Origin: an uncultured Lachnospiraceae bacterium
GTDB taxonomy: Bacteria; Bacillota; Clostridia; Lachnospirales; Lachnospiraceae
Direction of reading: 5' to 3'
Length of the DNA: 5,375 nt
Assembly: GCA_910585395.1 (NCBI GenBank)
Contig: CAJUCK010000025.1
Span: 1,142-6,516 of the forward strand
The stretch's first letter is position 1. Every line of letters begins with the position of its first letter. The notes below the pieces were generated by a model. That model saw nothing but the letters and a program-made list of their open reading frames with translations. It was not told the origin of the DNA and did no database searches. This document shows, piece by piece, positions 1-5,173 of the stretch. The translations under genes and the position numbers were made by a program.

Positions 1-29
1 GGAGGTTATGGAACAATTCCATAATCTCC
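1..29. repeat. 13-bp inverted repeat inside the ABC ATPase gene
   Basis: Arms 1-13 and 17-29 are complementary at 12 of 13 positions around a 3-nt loop; the only exception is positions 5/25 (G/T on the plus strand, an A-C mismatch in the mRNA). It lies in codons for roughly residues 178-187, just after the D-loop. It is not followed in the mRNA sense by any visible U-tract, since the window ends. It may be a coincidence of coding sequence. Confidence 0.6.
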
Positions 30-562
30 TGCCCTGTTCTGGAATCCAGATTTCCTGTGGGTTCATCCGCAAGAAACAGTGAAGGTTCTGTCACCAGGGC
101 GCGTGCAATCGCAACCCTCTGCTGCTGGCCTCCTGACAGCTCTGCCGGACGATGACTCATCCGATGAGAAAGTTCCACCTGCTCCATTGCTTCCTGTACT
201 CTTCGTTTCCGCTCCTGTGAGGACAATTTCTGGTAAATCAATGGAAGCTCTACGTTTTCTTCAGCAGTAAGTCTTGGAAGCAGATTAAAATTTTGAAATA
301 TAAAACCAATTTTTTGATTTCGTATCTTTGCCAGTTCTTTTTCTGAATAATTGTCTATAGAAATTCCATCTAATAAATAAGTTCCTTCATCTGCAGTATC
401 AAGACATCCAATAATATTCATCAGAGTAGATTTCCCACTCCCAGAAGGTCCTGCAATACTGACAAATTCTCCTTCTTTAATTTCCATGCTGGCATGGTTT
501 AACGCATATACTCTGTCATTTCCCATCTCATATATTTTTGATATCTCATGCAGCTTAATCAT
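1..562 (-). CDS. ABC transporter ATP-binding protein, MacB/LolD type (3' end beyond window)
   Basis: This is the nucleotide-binding subunit that would hydrolyse ATP in the cytoplasm to drive a MacB/FtsX-type permease. 187 residues are visible; the family is usually 220-240, so the C-terminus, including the switch histidine, lies beyond position 1. Seen in order: Walker A GPSGSGKST (38-46), Q-loop Gln90 in FQNFNLLP, signature LSGGQQQR (142-149), Walker B LFLADEP (162-168, catalytic Glu167) and D-loop NLDS (171-174). The IIGCLD stretch after Walker A and the FIFQNFNLLP stretch are typical of the MacB/LolD/YknY branch. The ATG at 562 is chosen because AGGAG at 571-575 lies 8 nt upstream and the family's N-terminus (MIKLHEISKIY) begins here. 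It follows the membrane fusion protein with an 11-nt gap, so it is the third gene of the export operon. All motifs visible are intact. Substrate cannot be read from the sequence. Confidence 0.96.
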   Translation of the reverse strand, partial: MIKLHEISKIYEMGNDRVYALNHASMEIKEGEFVSIAGPSGSGKSTLMNIIGCLDTADEGTYLLDGISIDNYSEKELAKIRNQKIGFIFQNFNLLPRLTAEENVELPLIYQKLSSQERKRRVQEAMEQVELSHRMSHRPAELSGGQQQRVAIARALVTEPSLFLADEPTGNLDSRTGQEIMELFHNL

Positions 563-570
563 ATTCCGTT

Positions 571-575
571 CTCCT
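571..575 (-). promoter_or_regulatory. Shine-Dalgarno of the ABC ATPase gene, overlapping the upstream stop codon
   Basis: AGGAG on the minus strand, 8 nt before the ATG at 562. Its first two bases belong to the TAG stop (576-574) of the membrane fusion protein gene, so ribosomes finishing that gene sit on this site. This supports translational coupling. Confidence 0.8.
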
Positions 576-2946
576 ATTCCTGCCTGTCTTTGGCACCAGG
601 CGTTAAAGCGTTGGATTCAGCTCCGGGAAAACTGCCCTGGGGCATCTGCCCCCGCTCACCTCCAAAACCACCCTGAGGCATCTCTCCCCTATCTCCTTTA
701 TTTCCTCCCTCGCCCCCAAAACTCTGGCGGGAAATATTTCCAGTCTTCTGATAATATACTATATCTCCTTCTAAAAGCCCTTCTGTAATCTCCACCTTGT
801 CTCCATCTGACAATCCAGTGGCAACCTCCTGCTCTCCTGAAAGATTTCCCTCGCTGTCTGCCTGGGTATAGACGAATACACGATTACCACGCTCCTGAAG
901 CGCATTGACCGGGACTGTCACTGCATTTTCCCTTTCTTCTATAGTAATCACTGCTGATGCGTTCATGCCTTCTTTCATTTTCTCGTCTCTTGGAATGGAA
1001 ATCTCTACCGTATATTTAGCCACGCCTCCACTGGTGCTGCTGGCAGAATTCCCAACTTTTGTGACCGTTCCTGAAAAACTCTCGCCTTCAATGGCATCCA
1101 GTGTAATCTCCGCCTGCTGGTCTGTGGCAACAGAATTGATATCCAGCTCATCCACATTGACCGCCAGCACCATAGTATCAACTGCTGCCAGTGTAAAAGC
1201 AGTTACCATACTTCCTGAGTCTGCTGCCTCTGTATCTTCCTCCTGACTTTCAGTCTGAACGCTTACAGAAGCAGCAGCTGTTCTGACACCAGAACTTCCA
1301 GAATCTGCTGCGCTGTCAGCGCTTCCCTGTGACATTCCTCCCCCATTCTGCGCCTGGCCATTCTCATTGCTGGCAGCATTACCGTTCTGAATGTCTGTCT
1401 CTTGCTGCGTTTGAAATTCAACATCGCTCGCCGTATCAGCTTCTTTACTATTTTCTTTTTTGCTGCTCTCTTCTGCCTGTTTCTCATCCTCCTCTTTTTC
1501 CGCTGCTATTGTAAAAGGATATGTAATCTGCAGGCTGAGGCTTTTCCTATCTTCTGACACAGTTACTCCTGAAAGAACTCCTGTCTTCACTTTACGGATA
1601 CTGTCACTGGCAAAGACATAGCCCGCACCTGCATATAAAGTAAGAGATGCCTGATAAGAAGTATTTTCTTTAAATGCATTATCTCCTGGTTTCCAGACTA
1701 TTGTTCCCTCATAACTTCCATCCTCTGCCTTCACCTCTGTCTGAGGTTTTTTCCCTGTCTCTGGCGTCTTTACTGCAAGAAGTGTTTTATCTGACATCCC
1801 TGAATCTGTAATTTCTATTGACAGCGCTTCTTCTGTATCTTCTTTTGCATTTTCGTTTGATTCATCAGCCAGACTGCCCACCAAGGCTGCTGTATTTTTT
1901 GATATCTGCAGAGTTTGGCTCTCACTTCCGCTCTGACTGCTTTCTGCTGAAACATTTACTGCCTGAACAATTCCATCAGATTCTGCCGTGATGGCTCCGC
2001 TCTGAGACAGTTTTATCAAAGTCTGCAGACTCTCAGTCATTTCCTGTCTCTGCTCCATCTGCTCCTGGTATTCAAGACTCAAACCACCATCATCCACAGT
2101 CAGAAGAACGGTACCTGTGTATACCTTCTGGTCCTCAGATACGCAGATTTCTTCTACTGTACCTGACGCAGCAGTAACAGCCAGCTGCTGATGGATGCTG
2201 GTACTGCCTGTTCCGATGGTATTTCCCTGCGTGTCTGCTGCTGTTACCTGTTCTCCTATTCCAACACCACTGTCAGAACAAAGAATTGTACACCTTCCTT
2301 CTGAAACATGCTCAACAGTTCCTTCTTTCTGTGTTCCGTCTGAACGAAGAACTGAAACTGAATCGCCCTTGGCAAGGTCGGCATTTGTCTCAATCTCAAT
2401 TTCCAGATAACCATCTAAAGACAGCAAAATCAATGCTCCCTGCTCCATCATACAATCTGATATTTCCTGTCCTTTTTGCACAAAGATTTTCTTCACTCTT
2501 GCGTCCACTTTTGACTTTATGGAACTAATTTCTTCTGCACCTCTGCTTTCATCAATCTTTTCATCCAGCTCTTCGATCTGTTCCTGAACACTTTCCATGG
2601 CATGCAGCACAGAAGCTTGATTTACTACTGCAAGCACATCTCCTTTAAAGACAGCATCTCCACTTTCCACCTTTACCTCGTCCACAATAATTCCCGATGG
2701 AATAACAACTGCCTCACCTTCTTGCAATTGCAGATTTCCAGTTCCCACAATAGTATTGGAAATGTTTCCTTTCTCTGCCTGAGCCTTTTGAACTGTCATT
2801 TTCTGATCTGTGACTTCCCTTGCCGTTATCCCTTTTACTGAATAAATCCCAAAGGAAATAACTCCTGCTCCCACTATAAAAATCATGGTCAGCAATGCCT
2901 TCTTGTTCTTTAATATACTCTTCCATCTGCTTTTTGTCTTATTCAC
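574..2946 (-). CDS. HlyD/MacA-like membrane fusion protein with a large extracellular insertion
   Basis: This is the adaptor subunit of an ABC exporter, anchored in the membrane and projecting outward, partner of the downstream ATPase. It starts at GTG 2946, set by GGAGGG 6 nt upstream; the next ATG would cut into the membrane helix. Residues 1-16 are basic and 17-37 form one transmembrane helix. Lipoyl-like half-motifs appear at about 82-110, 146-176, 255-286 and 318-346, with short helical stretches at about 112-135 and 290-315, so there seem to be two hairpin units with a small barrel-like segment (180-250) between. Residues about 385-480 resemble an Ig-like surface module (W418, GAGYVF), and 483-580 are Glu/Ser/Gln/Ala/Gly-rich linker. 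The canonical beta-barrel follows (LAVNVDELDI at 594-603, then GTVTKVG), with VTVPVNAL at 676-683. The tail is Gly-rich and repeated. At 790 residues it is much longer than typical 350-550-residue relatives. The short helices fit a Gram-positive exporter without TolC. Substrate is unknown. Confidence 0.92.
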   Translation of the reverse strand: MNKTKSRWKSILKNKKALLTMIFIVGAGVISFGIYSVKGITAREVTDQKMTVQKAQAEKGNISNTIVGTGNLQLQEGEAVVIPSGIIVDEVKVESGDAVFKGDVLAVVNQASVLHAMESVQEQIEELDEKIDESRGAEEISSIKSKVDARVKKIFVQKGQEISDCMMEQGALILLSLDGYLEIEIETNADLAKGDSVSVLRSDGTQKEGTVEHVSEGRCTILCSDSGVGIGEQVTAADTQGNTIGTGSTSIHQQLAVTAASGTVEEICVSEDQKVYTGTVLLTVDDGGLSLEYQEQMEQRQEMTESLQTLIKLSQSGAITAESDGIVQAVNVSAESSQSGSESQTLQISKNTAALVGSLADESNENAKEDTEEALSIEITDSGMSDKTLLAVKTPETGKKPQTEVKAEDGSYEGTIVWKPGDNAFKENTSYQASLTLYAGAGYVFASDSIRKVKTGVLSGVTVSEDRKSLSLQITYPFTIAAEKEEDEKQAEESSKKENSKEADTASDVEFQTQQETDIQNGNAASNENGQAQNGGGMSQGSADSAADSGSSGVRTAAASVSVQTESQEEDTEAADSGSMVTAFTLAAVDTMVLAVNVDELDINSVATDQQAEITLDAIEGESFSGTVTKVGNSASSTSGGVAKYTVEISIPRDEKMKEGMNASAVITIEERENAVTVPVNALQERGNRVFVYTQADSEGNLSGEQEVATGLSDGDKVEITEGLLEGDIVYYQKTGNISRQSFGGEGGNKGDRGEMPQGGFGGERGQMPQGSFPGAESNALTPGAKDRQE
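619..690 (-). repeat. Tandem repeat, two 36-bp units, encoding the tail of the membrane fusion protein
   Basis: Residues 753-764 (RGEMPQGGFGGE) and 765-776 (RGQMPQGSFPGA) form a 12-residue tandem duplication, encoded by 690-655 and 654-619. A shorter related piece (FGGEGG, from residue 743) precedes them. The tail is likely disordered and extracellular. Confidence 0.75.
1222..1500 (-). other. Low-complexity linker region of the membrane fusion protein
   Basis: Residues about 483-575 are dominated by Glu, Lys, Ser, Gln, Ala, Asn and Gly, with no hydrophobic core pattern. They separate the Ig-like module from the beta-barrel. The base composition stays in frame with no stop, so this is genuine coding sequence and not a frameshifted patch. 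Confidence 0.7.
1501..1794 (-). other. Ig-like surface module inserted in the membrane fusion protein
   Basis: Residues about 385-482 show TPETGKKPQTEV, then YEGTIVWKPGDNAF, then TSYQASLTLYAGAGYVF. The pattern of a Pro-x-x-Gly lead-in, a Trp-Lys-Pro beta turn, Tyr-x-Ala-x-x-x-Leu and GY-x-F is familiar from repeat modules of secreted clostridial surface proteins. The match is by eye only. In this adaptor it interrupts the usual passage from lipoyl domain to beta-barrel. Confidence 0.5.
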
Positions 2947-2952
2947 TTCGTT

Positions 2953-2958
2953 CCCTCC
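2953..2958 (-). promoter_or_regulatory. Strong Shine-Dalgarno fixing the GTG start of the membrane fusion protein
   Basis: GGAGGG on the minus strand ends 6 nt before the GTG at 2946 and directly follows the TAG stop (2961-2959) of the lipoprotein gene. It decides the non-ATG start and suggests coupled translation. Confidence 0.85.
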
Positions 2959-3552
2959 CTATACAAACTGCGGCGGTTTTTGCGCCTGAAACATGCTGTC
3001 AGCGGCATTCTCATCTGTCACTCCTGGCGTTAAAGGAGAAATCACAATAATTTCTTCTGTACTCCCATCTTCTGCAAATACTGCCCGAACAGTATCTCCT
3101 TCCGCAATCTCCATTATTGTAATTTCTTCTGCTTCTTCTCCACCAGAAGCTCTCCCCCTATTTTCACGCTTGATCACGGTATTGTCTGAGACTTTAATTT
3201 CCTGTTCTTCTCCCGTCAGTTCTAACATGGGAGGTATTTCTCCCTGCTGTCCATCTGGCATTTTTCCGCTCTCTGGAAGTTCTGGCATCTCTCCTTCTGG
3301 ATGTTCTGACATCTTTCCTTCTGGATGCCCTGAACCACTTTCTGGATATTCTCTCTCCTTTCTGCTTCCTATCTTTATAATAACAGTATCTTCTGTTATC
3401 TGGCTGACTTCACCAAATATCTCATCTCTATCTTCCTGCTCCTGGGAGACAGCAGATTTTATTCTCATTCTTTTCTCTGCTCCGCCGCATCCGTTCAGCA
3501 CAGCTAATCCCAGACCCACACAGAGTAAAAGCGCCGCATATCTTCTTCTCAT
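2959..3552 (-). CDS. Small surface lipoprotein, first gene of the export operon
   Basis: This is a 197-residue predicted lipoprotein of unknown function, exported and lipid-anchored on the outer face of the membrane. Residues 1-4 are basic, 5-18 hydrophobic, and the lipobox LNGC puts the lipidated cysteine at 22. Two beta-rich parts (about 45-62, FGEVSQITEDTVIIKIG; and about 110-171, with IKVSDNTVIKR and IAEGDTVRAVFAEDGSTEEI) flank a Pro/Glu/Gly/Met repeat (about 70-105). The pattern G-x-V, T-x-I, then GD-x-V resembles the small OB-like beta-barrel of DUF5666-type proteins; this is a similarity by eye only. The ATG at 3552 is preferred over the ATG at 3576 because AGGAAAGGGAAG sits just before it, while the upstream ATG has only a weak site. 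The protein is very acidic. Twelve bases separate it from the membrane fusion protein gene, so the two are surely co-transcribed and it is probably an accessory or partner of the exporter. Confidence 0.85.
   Translation of the reverse strand: MRRRYAALLLCVGLGLAVLNGCGGAEKRMRIKSAVSQEQEDRDEIFGEVSQITEDTVIIKIGSRKEREYPESGSGHPEGKMSEHPEGEMPELPESGKMPDGQQGEIPPMLELTGEEQEIKVSDNTVIKRENRGRASGGEEAEEITIMEIAEGDTVRAVFAEDGSTEEIIVISPLTPGVTDENAADSMFQAQKPPQFV
3272..3340 (-). repeat. Tandem repeat of 24, 24 and 21 bp in the lipoprotein gene
   Basis: Units at 3272-3295, 3296-3319 and 3320-3340 each begin TCTGGA on the plus strand; the first two differ at few positions. They encode HPEGKMSE, HPEGEMPE and related PESGKMP segments. 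The unit length is a multiple of three, so copy changes would keep the frame. Confidence 0.75.
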
Positions 3553-3556
3553 AAAC

Positions 3557-3567
3557 TTCCCTTTCCT
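3557..3567 (-). promoter_or_regulatory. Shine-Dalgarno deciding the lipoprotein start
   Basis: Minus-strand AGGAAAGGGAA ends 4 nt before the ATG at 3552, with the GGG core 6 nt away. The alternative ATG at 3576 lies upstream of this site and has only a distant GCGGGA. Confidence 0.7.
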
Positions 3568-3598
3568 TTCTGTCATACACTATTTTCTATTCCCGCTC

Positions 3599-3627
3599 AG
3601 TATAATCTCGAAACTTTAAATGAAGTT
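3599..3627 (-). promoter_or_regulatory. Candidate promoter of the lipoprotein-exporter operon
   Basis: A -10 box TATACT (3604-3599, five of six consensus bases) has no good -35: with a 17-bp spacer the hexamer is AACTTC. A good -10 with a poor -35 and direct repeats just upstream suggests a promoter that needs an activator. Transcription would start near 3592, about 40 nt before the chosen ATG. Confidence 0.45.
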
Positions 3628-3631
3628 AAAT
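3616..3631 (-). promoter_or_regulatory. Direct repeat ATTTAA x2, 10-bp period, at the -35 region
   Basis: ATTTAA occurs at 3631-3626 and 3621-3616 on the minus strand, starts 10 bp apart, overlapping the expected -35. Hexamer pairs on one face of the helix are typical sites for OmpR/PhoB-family response regulators. No regulator gene is in the window. Confidence 0.4.
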
Positions 3632-3642
3632 TTCCGCCAGCT

Positions 3643-3662
3643 TTTCTGTGAAATTTCTGTGA
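3643..3662 (-). promoter_or_regulatory. Direct repeat TCACAGAAA x2, 11-bp period, upstream of the promoter
   Basis: A nine-base identical repeat, TCACAGAAA, at 3662-3654 and 3651-3643 on the minus strand, with starts exactly 11 bp apart. It is centred about 60 bp upstream of the inferred start site, a usual activator position. The two copies are more alike than expected in random intergenic DNA of this size. Confidence 0.45.
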
Positions 3663-3744
3663 TTTCGCCTCTCCTTCTATCCGCACAAAGCAGGCAAAAA
3701 TTTTCACTCCCTTTCCCTCTCACGCAGTAGAAGATTGCACACTT

Positions 3745-3759
3745 TAGTTTGACAAACTA
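3745..3759. promoter_or_regulatory. Perfect 15-bp palindrome, possible operator
   Basis: TAGTTTGACAAACTA has 7-bp arms around a central A. It lies between the terminator of the channel gene and the promoter of the export operon. It has no U-tract next to it, so a protein-binding site is more likely than a terminator. A TTGTCA hexamer lies within it on the minus strand, but with only TTCTAC as a -10 at 17 bp. Confidence 0.4.
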
Positions 3760-3767
3760 TTTCCTAT

Positions 3768-3799
3768 AAAAAAACAGAGCCTGCAAAATCAGCTCTGTT
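3768..3799 (-). terminator. Intrinsic terminator of the FNT channel gene
   Basis: In the minus-strand transcript AACAGAGC (3799-3792) pairs with GCTCTGTT (3780-3773) across an 11-nt loop and runs into seven T (3774-3768). It starts 23 nt after the stop codon at 3823. It separates the channel gene from the export operon. Confidence 0.88.
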
Positions 3800-3822
3800 C
3801 TCTGAAATAAACGAATTCAATT

Positions 3823-4407
3823 TTATGCATTATATGGCCTGATGCCAAAAACTCTGGCTCCAATCCCATTGCCAGCCAGCATTGTCAAAATATAACCGAA
3901 ACTTTTAGGTCCAAATGAACCTGCCAAATTAAAATAGAACATATTTGCAATGGAATGCTCAAATCCTGACAGGATAAATATCATCACAGGGGCTATAATA
4001 AACACAATATTTTTGTTTTTATTATAATTATCAATGGCCAGATACATCATAACCCCACAGAGAACTGACAGAAAAAATACATTCCACAGATTATGATCGA
4101 GCTTCACATCAACCAGCTTTGAACTGTCAATCTTGAGCTGGGCGGCATTCGCCAGACCTGCTGTAATCATCGTGCCTATATAATTCCCGCATATAGTGAC
4201 TGCCATATCTGGCAATTCTTTAAATTCTTTCACAAACCCTATTTTTCCTGTATACAAATAAAATCCCTGTGTCACGATCGTGAGCAATCCAAAAGAAAAA
4301 AGCAAAGAACCCATAATCTTATTTTCCACTGACAGGTAAATAATACCGCCGATTCCTATCACAAATCCTGCATAAATTGACTTCATCAAAATCTGCATCT
4401 TACTCAT
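3823..4407 (-). CDS. Compact formate/nitrite transporter (FNT) family channel
   Basis: This is a membrane channel of the FocA/NirC family, which passes small monovalent anions such as formate, nitrite or hydrosulfide as a pentamer. Six hydrophobic segments can be placed at about 11-28, 32-53, 68-87, 107-125, 133-157 and 169-187. Family marks are GFVIGIGG in helix 1, the FSFGLLTIVTQGFYLYTG stretch of helix 2 (the Thr-bearing loop, T53), GNYIGT in helix 3, and above all SGFEHSIANMFYF in helix 5 with the conserved pore histidine at 151. The last helix keeps only the GNGIGARVFG core and the protein stops 7 residues later. At 194 residues it is clearly shorter than the usual 250-300; loops and both termini are trimmed but no core motif is lost. 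The ATG at 4407 follows AAAGGAG by 12 nt, a rather long gap, so Met4 or Met8 are possible starts. No formate or nitrite enzyme is next to it, so the substrate is open. Confidence 0.9.
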   Translation of the reverse strand: MSKMQILMKSIYAGFVIGIGGIIYLSVENKIMGSLLFSFGLLTIVTQGFYLYTGKIGFVKEFKELPDMAVTICGNYIGTMITAGLANAAQLKIDSSKLVDVKLDHNLWNVFFLSVLCGVMMYLAIDNYNKNKNIVFIIAPVMIFILSGFEHSIANMFYFNLAGSFGPKSFGYILTMLAGNGIGARVFGIRPYNA

Positions 4408-4419
4408 TTTCTCTATGTA

Positions 4420-4426
4420 CTCCTTT
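4420..4426 (-). promoter_or_regulatory. Shine-Dalgarno of the FNT channel gene
   Basis: AAAGGAG on the minus strand lies 12 nt before the ATG at 4407, longer than the usual 6-9 nt. No better-placed site exists for this start, and no nearer in-frame start lies between. Confidence 0.6.
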
Positions 4427-4439
4427 AATTACATATTTT

Positions 4440-4450
4440 TAAACTGTTTA
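4440..4450. promoter_or_regulatory. 11-bp palindrome upstream of the FNT channel gene
   Basis: TAAACTGTTTA has 5-bp arms around a central T and lies 33 bp before the start codon, in the 74-bp gap after the SUKH gene. It could be an operator, but it is short and AT-rich enough to arise by chance. I see no convincing -35/-10 pair here, and no terminator after the SUKH gene, so read-through from upstream is plausible. Confidence 0.25.
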
Positions 4451-4481
4451 TCCTACACAATAATTAGCATCACGACAGGCA

Positions 4482-5081
4482 TCACTCTTCTATATCTTCA
4501 TTGATAAAATCATAATCACTGTCTATCAGCATCTGCAGATACTCGTCAAAACTGTCCGCAATCACTTCGATTTCATCTGGATCATGGAGAAACCTTAAAA
4601 TCTGGCCTTTGACGCCCTTATCAGATGGTGAAAAATCTATGAATAGCTGAGATGTTCCTCCATTATTCATGCAGTCAGAAAAGTGCAGCCAATTCATCTT
4701 TCCGGCATCATCTATTATTTTTTCATCCATCTGTACCATATCATCATACTCTCTGTTAACATAATTCTCCAGCCAGCTCATATCTTCTTTATCTATCATT
4801 TCTTCTGAAGATAAAAGATAGTATGCATATTCCTCAATATCAGATCCCAGAAAAAAGAAGGCAACTTTTTCTCCCTTATATTCTCTCCAATATGTCCCAT
4901 CCACAAATTCCAGCAATTGTTTCAAACTATCTGGTACATCTGGAAAAACCATTTGTAACTTTTTTATACTCTCTTTATCTGCACCATGAATTATTCTTTC
5001 AAAATGAATCCATTGTTCTTCTGCTCCATTGTCTATGTACGCTTTTTTCAGCCCCTGGATATATCTCTCTGCAATATTCAT
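4482..5081 (-). CDS. SMI1/KNR4 (SUKH) family protein
   Basis: This is a 199-residue acidic cytoplasmic protein with no signal peptide or membrane helix. The SUKH fold is indicated by FPDVPDSLKQLLEFVDGTY (46-64), FFFLGSD (75-81), W131 in WLHFSD, LFIDFSPSDKGVKGQI (146-161) and the closing ADSFDEYLQMLI (175-186). In bacteria this family is best known as immunity proteins that bind and neutralise polymorphic or contact-dependent toxins, though many members stand alone with no known role. No toxin gene lies in the window: upstream is a leader without an intact gene, downstream a channel gene. An immunity role is therefore inference from the family only. The ATG at 5081 has GAGGT 7 nt upstream, a good distance. 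The downstream channel gene starts 74 bp after the stop with no terminator seen between. Confidence 0.88.
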   Translation of the reverse strand: MNIAERYIQGLKKAYIDNGAEEQWIHFERIIHGADKESIKKLQMVFPDVPDSLKQLLEFVDGTYWREYKGEKVAFFFLGSDIEEYAYYLLSSEEMIDKEDMSWLENYVNREYDDMVQMDEKIIDDAGKMNWLHFSDCMNNGGTSQLFIDFSPSDKGVKGQILRFLHDPDEIEVIADSFDEYLQMLIDSDYDFINEDIEE

Positions 5082-5088
5082 AACAAAT

Positions 5089-5093
5089 ACCTC
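5089..5093 (-). promoter_or_regulatory. Shine-Dalgarno of the SUKH gene
   Basis: GAGGT on the minus strand, 7 nt before the ATG at 5081, supports this start. Confidence 0.7.
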
Positions 5094-5173
5094 ATTGATC
5101 CTCTGAAATTAAATGTCGCTGTTTACCTACAATTTTCCTCTGCCCAAGTCTTAAGCAGCAAAGACTGGAAAAT

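Noticed and set aside
79..270. Plus-strand open frame of 63 codons
   Set aside because: It is antisense to the ABC ATPase motifs (signature and Walker B) and its product has no recognisable features.
905..1246. Plus-strand open frame of 113 codons
   Set aside because: It lies opposite the beta-barrel and linker of the membrane fusion protein, whose sense frame gives clear family motifs.
1263..1487. Minus-strand 74-codon frame rich in Arg/Lys
   Set aside because: It is an out-of-frame reading of the low-complexity linker in the membrane fusion protein.
3272..3340. Short tandem repeats considered as a CRISPR array
   Set aside because: The units are contiguous without unique spacers, are in frame within a coding gene, and encode a repeated peptide.
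3574..3576. Upstream ATG as the lipoprotein start, giving 205 residues
   Set aside because: It has only a weak, distant Shine-Dalgarno, and the strong purine-rich site lies between it and the ATG at 3552. The shorter form also has the more normal signal peptide length.
2993..3619. Plus-strand open frame of 208 codons with hydrophobic, Ser-rich product
   Set aside because: It is the mirror of the lipoprotein gene. The minus-strand product has a start site, signal peptide, lipobox and operon fit, while the plus frame has none and only looks hydrophobic because it opposes an acidic protein.
4467..4485. Direct repeat GCATCAC x2 at the end of the SUKH gene
   Set aside because: Seven bases at a 12-bp period spanning a stop codon are easily chance; there is no matching promoter and no hairpin.
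5147..5166. Hairpin AGTCTT/AAGACT upstream of the SUKH gene
   Set aside because: The stem is only six pairs with an 8-nt loop and no T-run follows on either strand, so it is not supported as a terminator or riboswitch.
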